From Candidatus Daviesbacteria bacterium (GTDB taxonomy: Bacteria > Patescibacteria > Microgenomatia > Daviesbacterales > UBA10151): DNA of 64,000 nt. Location of the stretch: positions 372,001 through 436,000 of the forward strand of contig JACPKM010000001.1 in the NCBI GenBank assembly GCA_016187025.1. Direction: 5' to 3'. The position numbers and the translations under genes were made by a program. The notes under the pieces were generated by a model. That model was not told where the DNA came from. It did no database searches and saw only the letters and a program-made list of their open reading frames with translations. Shown here in pieces: positions 16,536 to 24,965 of the stretch (the first letter of the stretch is position 1; each line of letters opens with the position of its first letter).

Positions 16536-17180
16536 ATGGTTCAGATTATTCCTGCGGTTCTGGCAACAACAGAAGAAGCCTTCGGGCAGGATTTAGATAA
16601 AATTCAATCATCTGATGCTTTAAAAGACGGTTGGGTACATATTGACTTTGCAGACAATAAATTTGTTCCAAATCAAACAATTACCCCATCACAGCTAGCA
16701 AATCAATCAATTCAGTTAAAAAAAGAGGCACACTTGATGGTAGATAATCCTCTTGAATGGATAGATGAGCTTGCAAGAGCAGGTTTTGCAAGGATCATTT
16801 TTCATCTTGAGGCAAAGGATGATACACTGGAATGTATTAAGGCAATTGAGGTAAAGGGTTTACAGACAGGCATTGCAATCAATCACCAAACACCGCTCTC
16901 TGAAATAGAGCAGTATATAGGTAAGATTGAAGGTGTACTGATGATGGCGATTGAACCAGGTTTTCAGGGAAAGCCATTTATACCTGAATCCTTAGAGAAA
17001 ATCAGGCAATTTAAAGCAAGGGGTTGGCAGGTTAGCTTGGCTGTAGACGGGGCGGTCAGAGATGAAAACGCCAAACAACTGGTTGAGGCAGGAGTAGACC
17101 GTTTGATAGTAGGTTCATTTTTACTGAAAGGAAATTTAGATGAAAATCTGGAAAGACTTTGGGAAGCTGTTAAAAGCTGA
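16536..17180 (+). CDS. rpe: Ribulose-phosphate 3-epimerase
   Basis: A 214-residue TIM-barrel protein. Metal-binding positions of the family are retained: HIDFAD (His and Asp), HLMVDN (His) and LAVDGAV (Asp), and the phosphate loop is VDRLIVGSFLL. Two signature blocks are divergent: DGHFVPN appears as DNKFVPN, and the usual MSVNPGFGGQ as MAIEPGFQGKPF. So the family is clear but exact substrate less so. It interconverts ribulose 5-P and xylulose 5-P, between rpiB and transketolase in the pathway as in the gene order. Overlaps the next gene by 41 nt. Confidence 0.82.
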   Translation: MVQIIPAVLATTEEAFGQDLDKIQSSDALKDGWVHIDFADNKFVPNQTITPSQLANQSIQLKKEAHLMVDNPLEWIDELARAGFARIIFHLEAKDDTLECIKAIEVKGLQTGIAINHQTPLSEIEQYIGKIEGVLMMAIEPGFQGKPFIPESLEKIRQFKARGWQVSLAVDGAVRDENAKQLVEAGVDRLIVGSFLLKGNLDENLERLWEAVKS

Positions 17181-17820
17181 AAAAGAAGATATTAAAAAAG
17201 CTAAAAGCATTGAATCTGTAGCCATATTTGGTTATGCAGATTCAATAGAGAGTGATTCTTTATACAAAAGCGTTGTGGCAGTGGCTCGCAAGCTTGCAGA
17301 AGCAGGTTATACAGTAGTTGATGGTGGAGGCCCAGGAGTCATGAAAGCAGCTACGGTAGGTGCAAAGCTGGGTGGAGGCCATGTTGTTGGAGTAACCCTT
17401 TATCCAAAAGATATGGATAATTTTGAAGGTAGGGATAAAACTAATCTCTTCGACGAAGAGATAAAAACCGACAATTACGTAGAAAGGACCTTAAGTTTGA
17501 TGAAAGAGGGTCAGGTTTATGTAGTGTTTAAAGGAGGGACAGGAACTATTTCAGAGTTTGGAATGGCATGGGGCCTGGCCCGACTTTATTTTGGCCATCA
17601 TAAGCCTTTAATACTGTATGGTAAGTTTTGGAAAAATATAATTGAGGCTTTTAAGGAAAATATGTTTTTGCGCCCTGAAGATTTAAAGGTATATAAAGTT
17701 GTTGATTCACCAACTGGGGTTTTGAAAGCGATAAATGAATTCGAGGAAGAAATCAAAAGAGGAGAGCACAAAAATTTAGTAGCTTCAAAAAATAAGGACC
17801 TTCTGCGCAGTTCAGTATGA
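17140..17820 (+). CDS. LOG-family protein (TIGR00725/lysine-decarboxylase-like nucleotide-binding fold)
   Basis: A 226-residue Rossmann-fold protein. The family blocks are DGGGPGVMKAA and KGGTGTISEFGMAW (the PGGxGTxxE motif with Lys for Pro). LOG proteins release free cytokinin-type bases or cleave nucleotide 5'-monophosphates, producing ribose 5-phosphate, which would feed the neighbouring pentose phosphate genes. The start at 17140 lies inside rpe; there is no later Met before the conserved domain. The last residues, DLLRSSV, are encoded by the dispersed repeat (copy B), so the C terminus seems to have been rewritten by it. Confidence 0.78.
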   Translation: MKIWKDFGKLLKAEKEDIKKAKSIESVAIFGYADSIESDSLYKSVVAVARKLAEAGYTVVDGGGPGVMKAATVGAKLGGGHVVGVTLYPKDMDNFEGRDKTNLFDEEIKTDNYVERTLSLMKEGQVYVVFKGGTGTISEFGMAWGLARLYFGHHKPLILYGKFWKNIIEAFKENMFLRPEDLKVYKVVDSPTGVLKAINEFEEEIKRGEHKNLVASKNKDLLRSSV

Positions 17821-17877
17821 CAAATTATACTTTGTGCTTGCAGAATCTTGCCTTTTTAGCTACGCTAAAAACGTAAC
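17795..17877 (+). repeat. Dispersed palindromic repeat, copy B
   Basis: Begins as AGGACCTTCTGCGCAGTTC inside the LOG gene, continues with ATTATACTTTGTGCTTGC and a hairpin TTTTTAGC-TAC-GCTAAAAA (17853-17871), and ends in ACGTAAC just before the transketolase ATG. It aligns with copy A (4675-4730) and in part with copy C (12655-12775). The hairpin could also terminate or attenuate transcription. Confidence 0.6.
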
Positions 17878-17878
17878 T

Positions 17879-18763
17879 ATGTTAACTGCCCAGCAAGTCA
17901 AAGATTTAGAGCTTAAAGCAAATACTATCCGCCAAGATATCATAAAAATGCTAGTTGAAGCTGGATCCGGTCATTCTGCCGGGCCTTTGGGTATGGCGGA
18001 TATTTTTACAGCTTTGTATTTTAATATCTTAAACCACGATCCAAAAAATCCCAACTGGGACCAAAGAGACAGGTTAGTTTTATCAAATGGTCATATCTGT
18101 CCGGTTTTATATGCTAGTATGGCGCATGCCGGTTATTTTCCTGTATCAGAGTTAAAAAGTTTGAGAAAACTAGGATCTCGTTTACAAGGACATCCTCACA
18201 GACGATCACTTCCAGGTTTAGAAACAACCTCAGGTCCCTTAGGCTCGGGTTTGTCTCAGGCTTCAGGAATGGCAATGGCGGGATTGATGGAAAGAGTCAA
18301 ATGGTGGGTTTATTGTTTAACCTCTGATGGTGAGCACCAGGAGGGTAATACCTGGGAAGCAGTGATGTTTGCTGGAAAGTATAAGTTACATAATCTAACA
18401 GTAATTATTGACAGAAATAATATCCAAATCGACGGATTTACCGAAGAAGTTATGCCCCTGGAGCCTTTAAAGGAAAAGTACGAAGCTTTTGGCTGGTATG
18501 TTTTAGAAATCGATGGACATAACTTTAACCAAATAGTGGATGCTTGCAATCAAGCAAAGACAATTTTTAATAAGCCGGTAGTCATCATTGCCCATACTAT
18601 TGCCGGCAAAGGAGTGGATTTTATGGAAAATGACTTTAAATGGCATGGAGCGCCTCCGGGAATTTCTAATATGGCGGGTGAACCACCAAAAGAGGATCAG
18701 GTAAAAATCGCCTTAAAAGAGCTAAGAACTTTACAAGGAAAGATTCGGTCAGAACATGAATGA
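17879..18763 (+). CDS. Transketolase, N-terminal (thiamine-binding) subunit
   Basis: A 294-residue subunit starting at the ATG at 17879 (MLTAQQVKDL). An upstream in-frame start at 17834 is rejected because it would translate the repeat element. It shows HSAGPLGMADIFTALYF, SNGHICPVLYASMAHAGY, TTSGPLGSGLSQASGMA and the ThDP motif SDGEHQEGNTWEA ending in RNN. Split transketolases work as a pair with the following gene, moving two-carbon units between xylulose 5-P and aldose phosphates. It overlaps the second subunit by 8 nt, so the two are translationally coupled. Confidence 0.92.
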   Translation: MLTAQQVKDLELKANTIRQDIIKMLVEAGSGHSAGPLGMADIFTALYFNILNHDPKNPNWDQRDRLVLSNGHICPVLYASMAHAGYFPVSELKSLRKLGSRLQGHPHRRSLPGLETTSGPLGSGLSQASGMAMAGLMERVKWWVYCLTSDGEHQEGNTWEAVMFAGKYKLHNLTVIIDRNNIQIDGFTEEVMPLEPLKEKYEAFGWYVLEIDGHNFNQIVDACNQAKTIFNKPVVIIAHTIAGKGVDFMENDFKWHGAPPGISNMAGEPPKEDQVKIALKELRTLQGKIRSEHE

Positions 18764-19763
18764 TTTATTTTTAAATCCTAAATTATTTGATGAAGATATT
18801 GAGCAAGTTCCCTCCAGAAATGGGTTTGGAGAAGGGCTGGTGATTGCTGGGGAAGAAAATAAAAATATAGTGGCACTGTGTGCAGATTTAACAGAAAGCA
18901 CTAGGATAGAGGAGTTTAAGAAAAAGTTTCCTGACAGGTATATAGAAGTAGGTGTGGCAGAACAAAACTTAGTAACAGTAGCCTCTGGTATGGCAGCAGT
19001 TGGCAAAATTCCATTTACAACATCTTATGCTACCTTTTCCCCAGGAAGAAATTGGGAACAGATCAGAACAACCATCTGTTACAACGACCAACCAGTAAAA
19101 ATTATCGGCTCCCATGCTGGAATTTCTGTAGGTCCGGATGGTGCAACTCATCAGGCATTGGAAGATTTAGCTTTAATGAGGGTGTTGCCAAATATGGTAG
19201 TTATTTCTCCTGCTGATTCAATTGAGGCCAAAAAAGCAACCCTTGCTATAGCCAAGCTCAACAAACCCTGTTATTTAAGATTATCCAGAGACAAAGTCCC
19301 TGTTATTACCACAGATCAAACTTCATTTGAGATTGGCAAAGCTGAGGTTTTTTATGAGGGAAATCCTTCGGCAAGTTCAGGACGCTGTGCGGATGTAGTA
19401 GTTATAGCCACAGGGCAGATGGTTTATAGAGCCTTACTTGCAGCCAAAGAGCTTGAATCGCATAATATTTCTGTCCGGGTAATAAATTGTCACACCGTCA
19501 AACCTCTTGATAAAAAAACTATTTTGAAAGCTGCAGAAGAAACAGGAGCAATAGTTACAGTTGAAGAGCATCAAGTAAGTGGGGGACTGGGTGGAGCTGT
19601 ATCAGAGCTTGTCTCTCAGTTTTACCCAGTTCCAATAAAAATTTTAGGTATAGAAGATCATTTTGGAGAATCTGGAAAACCAGATGAACTGTTAAATAAG
19701 TTTGGTTTAACAAAGGAAAATATTATAAAAGCTGTAATTCAGGTTCTTCGTATGAAAAACTAG
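18756..19763 (+). CDS. Transketolase, C-terminal subunit, with repeat-encoded loop
   Basis: A 335-residue partner of the preceding subunit, holding the pyrimidine-binding and C-terminal domains. It shows ADLTESTR, VGVAEQNLVTVASGMAAVG with the catalytic Glu of ThDP enzymes, and YATFSPGRNWEQIRTT. In the C-terminal domain, FEIGKAEVFYEG is followed by NPSASSGRC (residues 203-211) before ADVVVIATGQMVY. Relatives go almost directly from one block to the other, so this loop looks like an insertion, encoded by a CCTTCGGCAAGTTCAGG repeat unit. Confidence 0.92.
   Translation: MNDLFLNPKLFDEDIEQVPSRNGFGEGLVIAGEENKNIVALCADLTESTRIEEFKKKFPDRYIEVGVAEQNLVTVASGMAAVGKIPFTTSYATFSPGRNWEQIRTTICYNDQPVKIIGSHAGISVGPDGATHQALEDLALMRVLPNMVVISPADSIEAKKATLAIAKLNKPCYLRLSRDKVPVITTDQTSFEIGKAEVFYEGNPSASSGRCADVVVIATGQMVYRALLAAKELESHNISVRVINCHTVKPLDKKTILKAAEETGAIVTVEEHQVSGGLGGAVSELVSQFYPVPIKILGIEDHFGESGKPDELLNKFGLTKENIIKAVIQVLRMKN
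19362..19388 (+). repeat. Short palindromic repeat unit inserted in frame in transketolase
   Basis: The unit contains TCCTTCGGCAAGTTCAGGA, whose ends TCCT/AGGA pair. It encodes PSASSGR. The motif is the kind of CCTTCG...CTCAGGA repeat I recall between genes in Microgenomates-like genomes, and it resembles CCTTCTGCGCAGTTCAG in copy B and the CCTTCGG...CTCAGGA dyad in copy C. Confidence 0.5.
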
Positions 19764-19776
19764 GATATTCCAAAAT

Positions 19777-19824
19777 TTGACATTAATTTTTCATTGTATT
19801 ATTATATCCCCTATAGGGGGATAT
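19777..19824 (+). promoter_or_regulatory. Copper operon promoter with CsoR-type operator
   Basis: TTGACA (19777-19782), 17-nt spacer, TATTAT (19800-19805), overlapped by a dyad at 19804-19824 with arms ATATCCCC and GGGGATAT around TATAG. GC-rich C4/G4 arms are typical of CsoR operators. Binding here would block the -10 and +1. The csoR ATG lies 23 nt beyond. Confidence 0.8.
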
Positions 19825-19847
19825 CCTTCAATAGACTCAGGACAAGT

Positions 19848-20123
19848 ATGGCTTTTAAACCAAAAAATACTCACGAACGAATTTTACATAGATTAAAGAT
19901 TGCCCAAGGCCATTTAGCCAAGGTTATTCAAATGGCGCAGTCCGGTCATTATTGTATTGATATATTGCATCAATCAAATGCTGTACAGAAAGCTTTAAAA
20001 GAAGCGGATTTGGTAATTTTAAAAAACCATCTGGAAACTTGTGCCTCAGATGCTATTAAAAAGGGCAAAAATAAAGAAGCCATCTCAGAAATCATGAATG
20101 TTTTAGAAAGGAGTAACTTGTGA
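19848..20123 (+). CDS. csoR: Copper-sensing repressor CsoR
   Basis: A 91-residue all-helical protein, started at the ATG at 19848. The Cu(I) ligands fall at C36 (HYCIDI), H61 and C65 (NHLETC), the same spacing and numbering as in M. tuberculosis CsoR. RILHRLKIAQGHLAKV is the conserved DNA-facing first helix. It should repress its own operon and release on Cu(I). The stop overlaps the GTG of the next gene by 4 nt. Confidence 0.94.
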   Translation: MAFKPKNTHERILHRLKIAQGHLAKVIQMAQSGHYCIDILHQSNAVQKALKEADLVILKNHLETCASDAIKKGKNKEAISEIMNVLERSNL

Positions 20124-20482
20124 GTTTGGATAAAATATTGGTAATTGCCTTAGGAAGCTTTGGAATAGTTTTTACTTACTGGTTTTTCCTTCTAAGAAAA
20201 GAAAAAAAGGAAGTGGCTGTTAAAAATGAGGTAGATATAGCTGTTGAAGGCGGTTACAATCCGCAAGTTATCTCAATTCCCAAAGGAAAAACTACAAAAA
20301 TAAATTTTTTCAGAAAAGATTCCTCAACTTGTCTAGAAGAAGTTGTTTTATCTGATTTTAAAATCAGAAAATATCTGCCCCTTGGCAAAAAAGTGACTGT
20401 TGAGCTAAACCCTCAAAAAGAGGGGGAGTATCCATTTGAGTGCGGAATGAATATGTTTCACGGAAAGGTGATAGTGAGATGA
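20120..20482 (+). CDS. Membrane-anchored cupredoxin-like protein
   Basis: A 120-residue protein with a GTG start coupled to the csoR stop, and AGGAG about 9 nt upstream. One N-terminal membrane helix (about 5-24) is followed by a cupredoxin-type beta sandwich: EGGYNPQVISIPKGKTTKI, STCLEEVVLSDF and a final FECGMNMFHGKVIV. The CGMNMFHG segment gives a Cys, two Met and a His, as expected for a copper site. Likely an outer-face copper carrier for the CopA exporter. It overlaps copA by 4 nt. Confidence 0.82.
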   Translation: MSLDKILVIALGSFGIVFTYWFFLLRKEKKEVAVKNEVDIAVEGGYNPQVISIPKGKTTKINFFRKDSSTCLEEVVLSDFKIRKYLPLGKKVTVELNPQKEGEYPFECGMNMFHGKVIVR

Positions 20483-22695
20483 TTACTAAAACCTTTTCTA
20501 TAAAAGGCATGCATTGTGCCTCCTGTGTAAGGCTTATTGAGAAAGCAGTAGGTAAACTGGGTGGAGTTGAATCCTGTAATGTAAATCTGGCAACAGAAAG
20601 GGCAACTGTTACGTATAACCCAAAACAAGTCTCAGATGAGGATCTATCCTCTGCTGTTTCCAGTGTGGGTTATTCAGTAATGGAAGAAGTGGATGAAGAC
20701 AGAGAAAAAAAAGAAAAAGAAGCAGAGCTTAACAAGTTAAGAATTAAAGTGGTAGTCAGTTTGTTTTTAGGGGGTTTAATTGTCTGGGGTAGCTTTCCGG
20801 GGTTGATGGAAACAGCTCCGCAAATTTTACGAAACTTTTTTGTACAGCTACTGCTTGCAACACCTGTACAATTTTGGGCTGGCCTTTCTTTTTATCAGGC
20901 AACCATTCCGGCTTTAAAAAACAGAACTGCCAATATGGATACACTTGTTGCCCTGGGTACAACAGTTGCTTATACCTATTCAGTAATTGTGACTTTTTTC
21001 CCTAAGGTAATAATGCAAACAGGAATTGAGCCTGAAGCATACTTTGATGTTGCAACAATTATTATTGGCTTAATTTTACTTGGAAGGTTTTTTGAAGCCA
21101 GAGCAAAGATGGGAACATCAGAGGCAATTAAAAAACTAATTGGGCTGCAAGCAAAGACTGCACGGGTAGTAAGAGACAACAAAGAAGTAGATATCCCTAT
21201 TGAACAAGTAGTTGTAGGTGATGTAATCAGAGTAAGGCCAGGAGAAAAAATTCCTGTTGACGGCATGATTCTAGAAGGCGAATCAGCAGTTGATGAGTCA
21301 ATGGTTACAGGAGAAAGCGTACCTGTTGATAAAAAAATTGATGATAGTGTTGTGGGTGCCACCATGAACAAAACTGGCACCTTTACTTATAAAGCTACAA
21401 AGGTTGGTAAAGATACCATGTTGTCACAAATTATCAAACTGGTTTCTGATGCTCAAGGTAGCAAGGCTCCAATCCAGCGGATTGCAGATTTAATTGCTTC
21501 CTATTTTGTACCTATTGTTATTATGCTTGCGATTTTAACTTTTGTTGTGTGGTATGTTTTTGGCCCTCAGCCTGCATTTCTGTTTGCAATGCTAAATGCA
21601 ATTGCAGTTTTAATAATTGCCTGTCCTTGTGCAATGGGATTGGCAACTCCTACGGCTATTATGGTGGGGACTGGTATTGGAGCAGAGCATGGGATACTGA
21701 TCAAAGATGCGCAAAGTTTAGAAACTGCCCATAGGGTAAACACTATAATTTTTGATAAGACAGGGACACTTACCCAAGGTAAACCAGAAGTTACAAATAT
21801 TAAACCATTAAACAAAAGTTTTGGAGCTGATGAAATCTTAAGACTGGCTTCCTCTTTAGAAAAAGGTTCTGAACATTCACTGGCAGAACCAATTGTTAAA
21901 AAAGCCCAAGAGAAAAAACTAAAACCAGAAAAGGTAATGCAGTTTGGGGCAGTTCCTGGTCAGGGTATAGAAGGACTAATAGGAGGGGAAAAAGTAGTTT
22001 TGGGTAACCGTAAGTTAATGGAAAAAGAAAAAATTAATATTGAAGAGTATGGTAAAGAAATAGAAGGCTTAGAAAATGAGGGTAAAACAGTCATGATGCT
22101 GGGAATAAAAAATAATTTAGTAGGGCTTATTGCAGTTGCAGATATAGTCAAAGAGAGTGCAAAGGAGGCAGTTTCCAAACTAAAAAAGATGGGTATTGAG
22201 ACAGTTATGATCACAGGAGACAATGAAAAAACAGCCAGAGCAATAGCCAGGCAAGTAGGTATTGACCGGGTTTTGGCTGAAGTGCTGCCTTCTCAAAAGG
22301 AGGCAGAAGTAAGAAGAATTCAGCAAGAAGGAAAAAGTGTGGCAATGGTGGGTGATGGAATAAATGATGCCCCTGCCCTTGCAGCAGCAGATATTGGTAT
22401 GGCCATGGGCTCAGGAACAGATGTGGCAATTGAGGCAGCAGATATAACTTTAGTAAACAAAGATTTACAATCTATAGCCTCAGCCATTGCCCTATCTAAA
22501 AAAACTATGAAGACTATCAAGATGAATCTTGTTTGGGCTTTTGGGTATAATATTATTTTGATCCCTGTTGCTATGGGTGTTTTATATCCAGTATTTGGGG
22601 TTTTGCTAAATCCGATTTTTGCATCAGCGGCTATGGCTTTAAGCTCAATATCAGTTGTAGGTAACTCATTGCTTTTAAAGAAAGTGAGAATTTAA
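20479..22695 (+). CDS. copA: Cu(I)-exporting P1B-type ATPase
   Basis: 738 residues from the ATG at 20479, which overlaps the previous stop; the earlier frame start at 20440 would add a spurious tail. N-terminal HMA domain with GMHCASC (C13, C16), eight predicted helices, TGES, the CPC motif in IACPCAMGLATPTA, DKTGTLTQGKP, TGDNEKTA and GDGINDAPALAAAD. The M7-M8 residues FGYN and MALSSISVVGNS fit Cu(I) selectivity. The nucleotide-domain HP motif, normally SEHPLA, reads SEHSLA, an unusual change at a very conserved proline. Confidence 0.95.
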   Translation: MITKTFSIKGMHCASCVRLIEKAVGKLGGVESCNVNLATERATVTYNPKQVSDEDLSSAVSSVGYSVMEEVDEDREKKEKEAELNKLRIKVVVSLFLGGLIVWGSFPGLMETAPQILRNFFVQLLLATPVQFWAGLSFYQATIPALKNRTANMDTLVALGTTVAYTYSVIVTFFPKVIMQTGIEPEAYFDVATIIIGLILLGRFFEARAKMGTSEAIKKLIGLQAKTARVVRDNKEVDIPIEQVVVGDVIRVRPGEKIPVDGMILEGESAVDESMVTGESVPVDKKIDDSVVGATMNKTGTFTYKATKVGKDTMLSQIIKLVSDAQGSKAPIQRIADLIASYFVPIVIMLAILTFVVWYVFGPQPAFLFAMLNAIAVLIIACPCAMGLATPTAIMVGTGIGAEHGILIKDAQSLETAHRVNTIIFDKTGTLTQGKPEVTNIKPLNKSFGADEILRLASSLEKGSEHSLAEPIVKKAQEKKLKPEKVMQFGAVPGQGIEGLIGGEKVVLGNRKLMEKEKINIEEYGKEIEGLENEGKTVMMLGIKNNLVGLIAVADIVKESAKEAVSKLKKMGIETVMITGDNEKTARAIARQVGIDRVLAEVLPSQKEAEVRRIQQEGKSVAMVGDGINDAPALAAADIGMAMGSGTDVAIEAADITLVNKDLQSIASAIALSKKTMKTIKMNLVWAFGYNIILIPVAMGVLYPVFGVLLNPIFASAAMALSSISVVGNSLLLKKVRI

Positions 22696-22700
22696 AAACT

Positions 22701-23741
22701 ATGGACTTGTGGGTTGTTTTTTTAACAGGTTTAACAGTTGGAGGGTTAACCTGCCTTGTAGTACAAGGGGGACTACTTGCATCAACTATTGCAGCAAGAG
22801 AGGCAGAAGATTTCAGGGAAGGGAGTGGACGCAAGCATAATCTATTACCGGTTTTGGCTTTTTTGGTTACTAAGTTTATTGCCTATATTATTTTAGGCTT
22901 TTTGTTGGGACTGTTTGGAAGTGCGTTGAATTTTTCTGACTCCTCGCGTATTACAATGCAGATTTTAGCCGGGGTATATATGGTGCTGGTTGCACTAAAT
23001 CTGTTAAATATCCACCCAGTCTTTAGATATGTAATTATCCAGCCGCCTAAATTTTTAACAAAAATTGTCAGGAACACCTCAAAAAGTGCTGATTTATTTG
23101 CTCCGGCACTACTTGGTGTCTTTACTATTTTTATCCCTTGTGGGACAACTTTGGCAATGGAGGCTTTTGCCATCTCGTCTGGTAATCCTTTTTGGGGAGC
23201 TGCTATTTTGGGAACCTTTGTGCTTGGTACCACTCCAATGTTTTTAGGGCTTGGAGTGTTAACCTCAAGACTGGGCGATGCATTCAGAACTAGGTTTTTA
23301 AAGATTGCAGGCTTGTTGGTTTTATATATAGGCATAACATCTGTTAACCAAGGATTGGTTTTAGCAAATTCGCCAATTACCCTGCAAACCTTAGCAGAAA
23401 ATAGCCCAATTCAAATTGATTTGAGTGGTGGAGCAAGCAACCAGAATGCAAACTATTTAGCAGGACAAGTAAATGGGGTACAAAATGTAGATATCAATAT
23501 TGAATCTTCTGGTTATAACCCAAGGTATTTACAAGTAAAAAGTGGTATCCCAGTCAAGATGAACTTAATTTCTAAAAACGTTTATTCTTGTGCGCTTGCT
23601 TTTAGAATTCCTGCCTTAAAAATTGCCAAGAATCTAAACCCTACTGGAGTAGAAACTATAGAATTTACACCGACTAAAAAAGGAAAAATTGTCTACACCT
23701 GTTCGATGGGAATGTATTCGGGCATAATGGAGGTAATCTAA
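22701..23741 (+). CDS. TauE/SafE-like (UreH/DsbD-type) permease with C-terminal cupredoxin-like domain
   Basis: A 346-residue protein. Six or seven helices (about 1-215) carry paired Cys-containing turns, GGLTCLVVQGG in the first half and FIPCGTTLAMEA in the second, as in DsbD/CcdA-like and SafE-type permeases. Residues about 255-346 form a soluble cupredoxin-type domain with SSGYNPRYLQVKSG, NVYSCALAF and TCSMGMYSGIMEV, very like the small protein at 20120. Fusion and position argue for copper handling at the outer face. It is 5 nt after copA. Confidence 0.82.
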   Translation: MDLWVVFLTGLTVGGLTCLVVQGGLLASTIAAREAEDFREGSGRKHNLLPVLAFLVTKFIAYIILGFLLGLFGSALNFSDSSRITMQILAGVYMVLVALNLLNIHPVFRYVIIQPPKFLTKIVRNTSKSADLFAPALLGVFTIFIPCGTTLAMEAFAISSGNPFWGAAILGTFVLGTTPMFLGLGVLTSRLGDAFRTRFLKIAGLLVLYIGITSVNQGLVLANSPITLQTLAENSPIQIDLSGGASNQNANYLAGQVNGVQNVDINIESSGYNPRYLQVKSGIPVKMNLISKNVYSCALAFRIPALKIAKNLNPTGVETIEFTPTKKGKIVYTCSMGMYSGIMEVI

Positions 23742-23957
23742 ATGGTTAAGAAAAAGTTCAAAATTACTAATATGCACTGCAGCTCTTGTGCTATGTTAAT
23801 TGATGGTGACCTAGAGGATACAGAGGGGGTTAAATCTGCCAGCACTAACTTTGCCAAAGGCGAAACCGAGATTGAGTTTGATGAGGAGAAGCTCACTGAT
23901 AAGACAATTTTGGAGACAATAAAAAAAACTGGATATACAGCTCTTCCACAAGGATAA
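23742..23957 (+). CDS. copZ: Copper chaperone, HMA domain
   Basis: A 71-residue single HMA domain with the Cu(I) motif MHCSSC (Cys about 13 and 16). The ATG directly follows the stop of the permease gene. It should pass Cu(I) to CopA and perhaps to CsoR. Last gene of the copper operon. Confidence 0.92.
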   Translation: MVKKKFKITNMHCSSCAMLIDGDLEDTEGVKSASTNFAKGETEIEFDEEKLTDKTILETIKKTGYTALPQG

Positions 23958-23978
23958 TTTTTCAGTTACACTAGTATT

Positions 23979-24965
23979 ATGTTTGATTTAATATCTATTG
24001 GCGACTGCGTGATAGACACCTTTATTCCCTTGAACGATGCAGGAGTAGTAGAAAAAGATGGAGTACAGCTTTTGACTTTAAGATATGGAGATAAAATTCC
24101 GGTTGAGCCATCTGTTTCTATGGTTGCCGGAAATGCTGCTAATAATGCAGTTGGGGCATCAAGGCTCGGATTAAAAACTGCAATTTATACAAACGTTGGT
24201 AATAAAGATGATGATGAGGCAGATGATAGGATTATTGCCAGATTTAAAAAGGAGAAAATTGATACAAGGTACGTGATAGAAAATGCCAACATGTTTTCAA
24301 ATCATCATATAGTTTTAAATTATAAAGGGGAAAGGACAATACTAATTTATCATCAACCTTGGAAATTTGATTTACCTGACTTAGACAAATCCAAATGGGT
24401 ATATTTGACCTCTATGTCACCTTCATATGTAGAATCTAGTGTGGTCGAACAAATTATCCACTACTTAGAAAGGTCTTCAAGTAAACTGGCATATCAACCA
24501 GGTACTTTTCAGTTAAAAGTGGGAGCCAAAAAAAGCGCCCGTTTACTATCTTTGACTGAAATTTTTTTTGTTAACCTGGAAGAAGCAAAGCTTTTTTTGG
24601 GTTTTGAGAAGGGTGAGGATATCTCCATAAAAAAGCTTTTAAAAGGCTTATTAGACTTAGGACCAAAGATGGTGGTAATTACAGATGGTGGTAAAGGCTC
24701 TTTTGGATTTGATGGAGAAAATTATTATAAACTGGATATTTTTCCTGCACGGATTTTGGAAATGACTGGCGCAGGAGATGCGTATGCCACCGGGTGCATG
24801 GCCGGGCTTTTTTACGGTAATGATCTGCCTGAGGCGATGAGGTGGGGGGCTGCTAACGGGGCATCGGTAGTTGAGCAAGTTGGTCCGCAAGCCGGGCTTT
24901 TGACTTACCATAAAATGCTGGAAAAGTTAAAGGAGAGCTCTAAAATTGTCGCAAGAGAAATTTAG
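23979..24965 (+). CDS. PfkB-family carbohydrate/nucleoside kinase
   Basis: A 328-residue ribokinase-fold kinase. N-terminal ISIGDCVIDTF, substrate-binding VAGNAANNAVGASRLG, and the C-terminal signature EMTGAGDAYATG with the catalytic Asp. The substrate (ribose, adenosine, fructose or other) cannot be set from the sequence. A TACACT -10 is 6 nt before the ATG. The stop overlaps the convergent oxidase gene by 4 nt. Ribose phosphorylation would feed the nearby pentose phosphate genes. Confidence 0.88.
   Translation: MFDLISIGDCVIDTFIPLNDAGVVEKDGVQLLTLRYGDKIPVEPSVSMVAGNAANNAVGASRLGLKTAIYTNVGNKDDDEADDRIIARFKKEKIDTRYVIENANMFSNHHIVLNYKGERTILIYHQPWKFDLPDLDKSKWVYLTSMSPSYVESSVVEQIIHYLERSSSKLAYQPGTFQLKVGAKKSARLLSLTEIFFVNLEEAKLFLGFEKGEDISIKKLLKGLLDLGPKMVVITDGGKGSFGFDGENYYKLDIFPARILEMTGAGDAYATGCMAGLFYGNDLPEAMRWGAANGASVVEQVGPQAGLLTYHKMLEKLKESSKIVAREI

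Noticed and set aside
17834..17878. Upstream start for the transketolase N-terminal subunit.
   Set aside because: The added residues come from the palindromic repeat and have no counterpart in the family.
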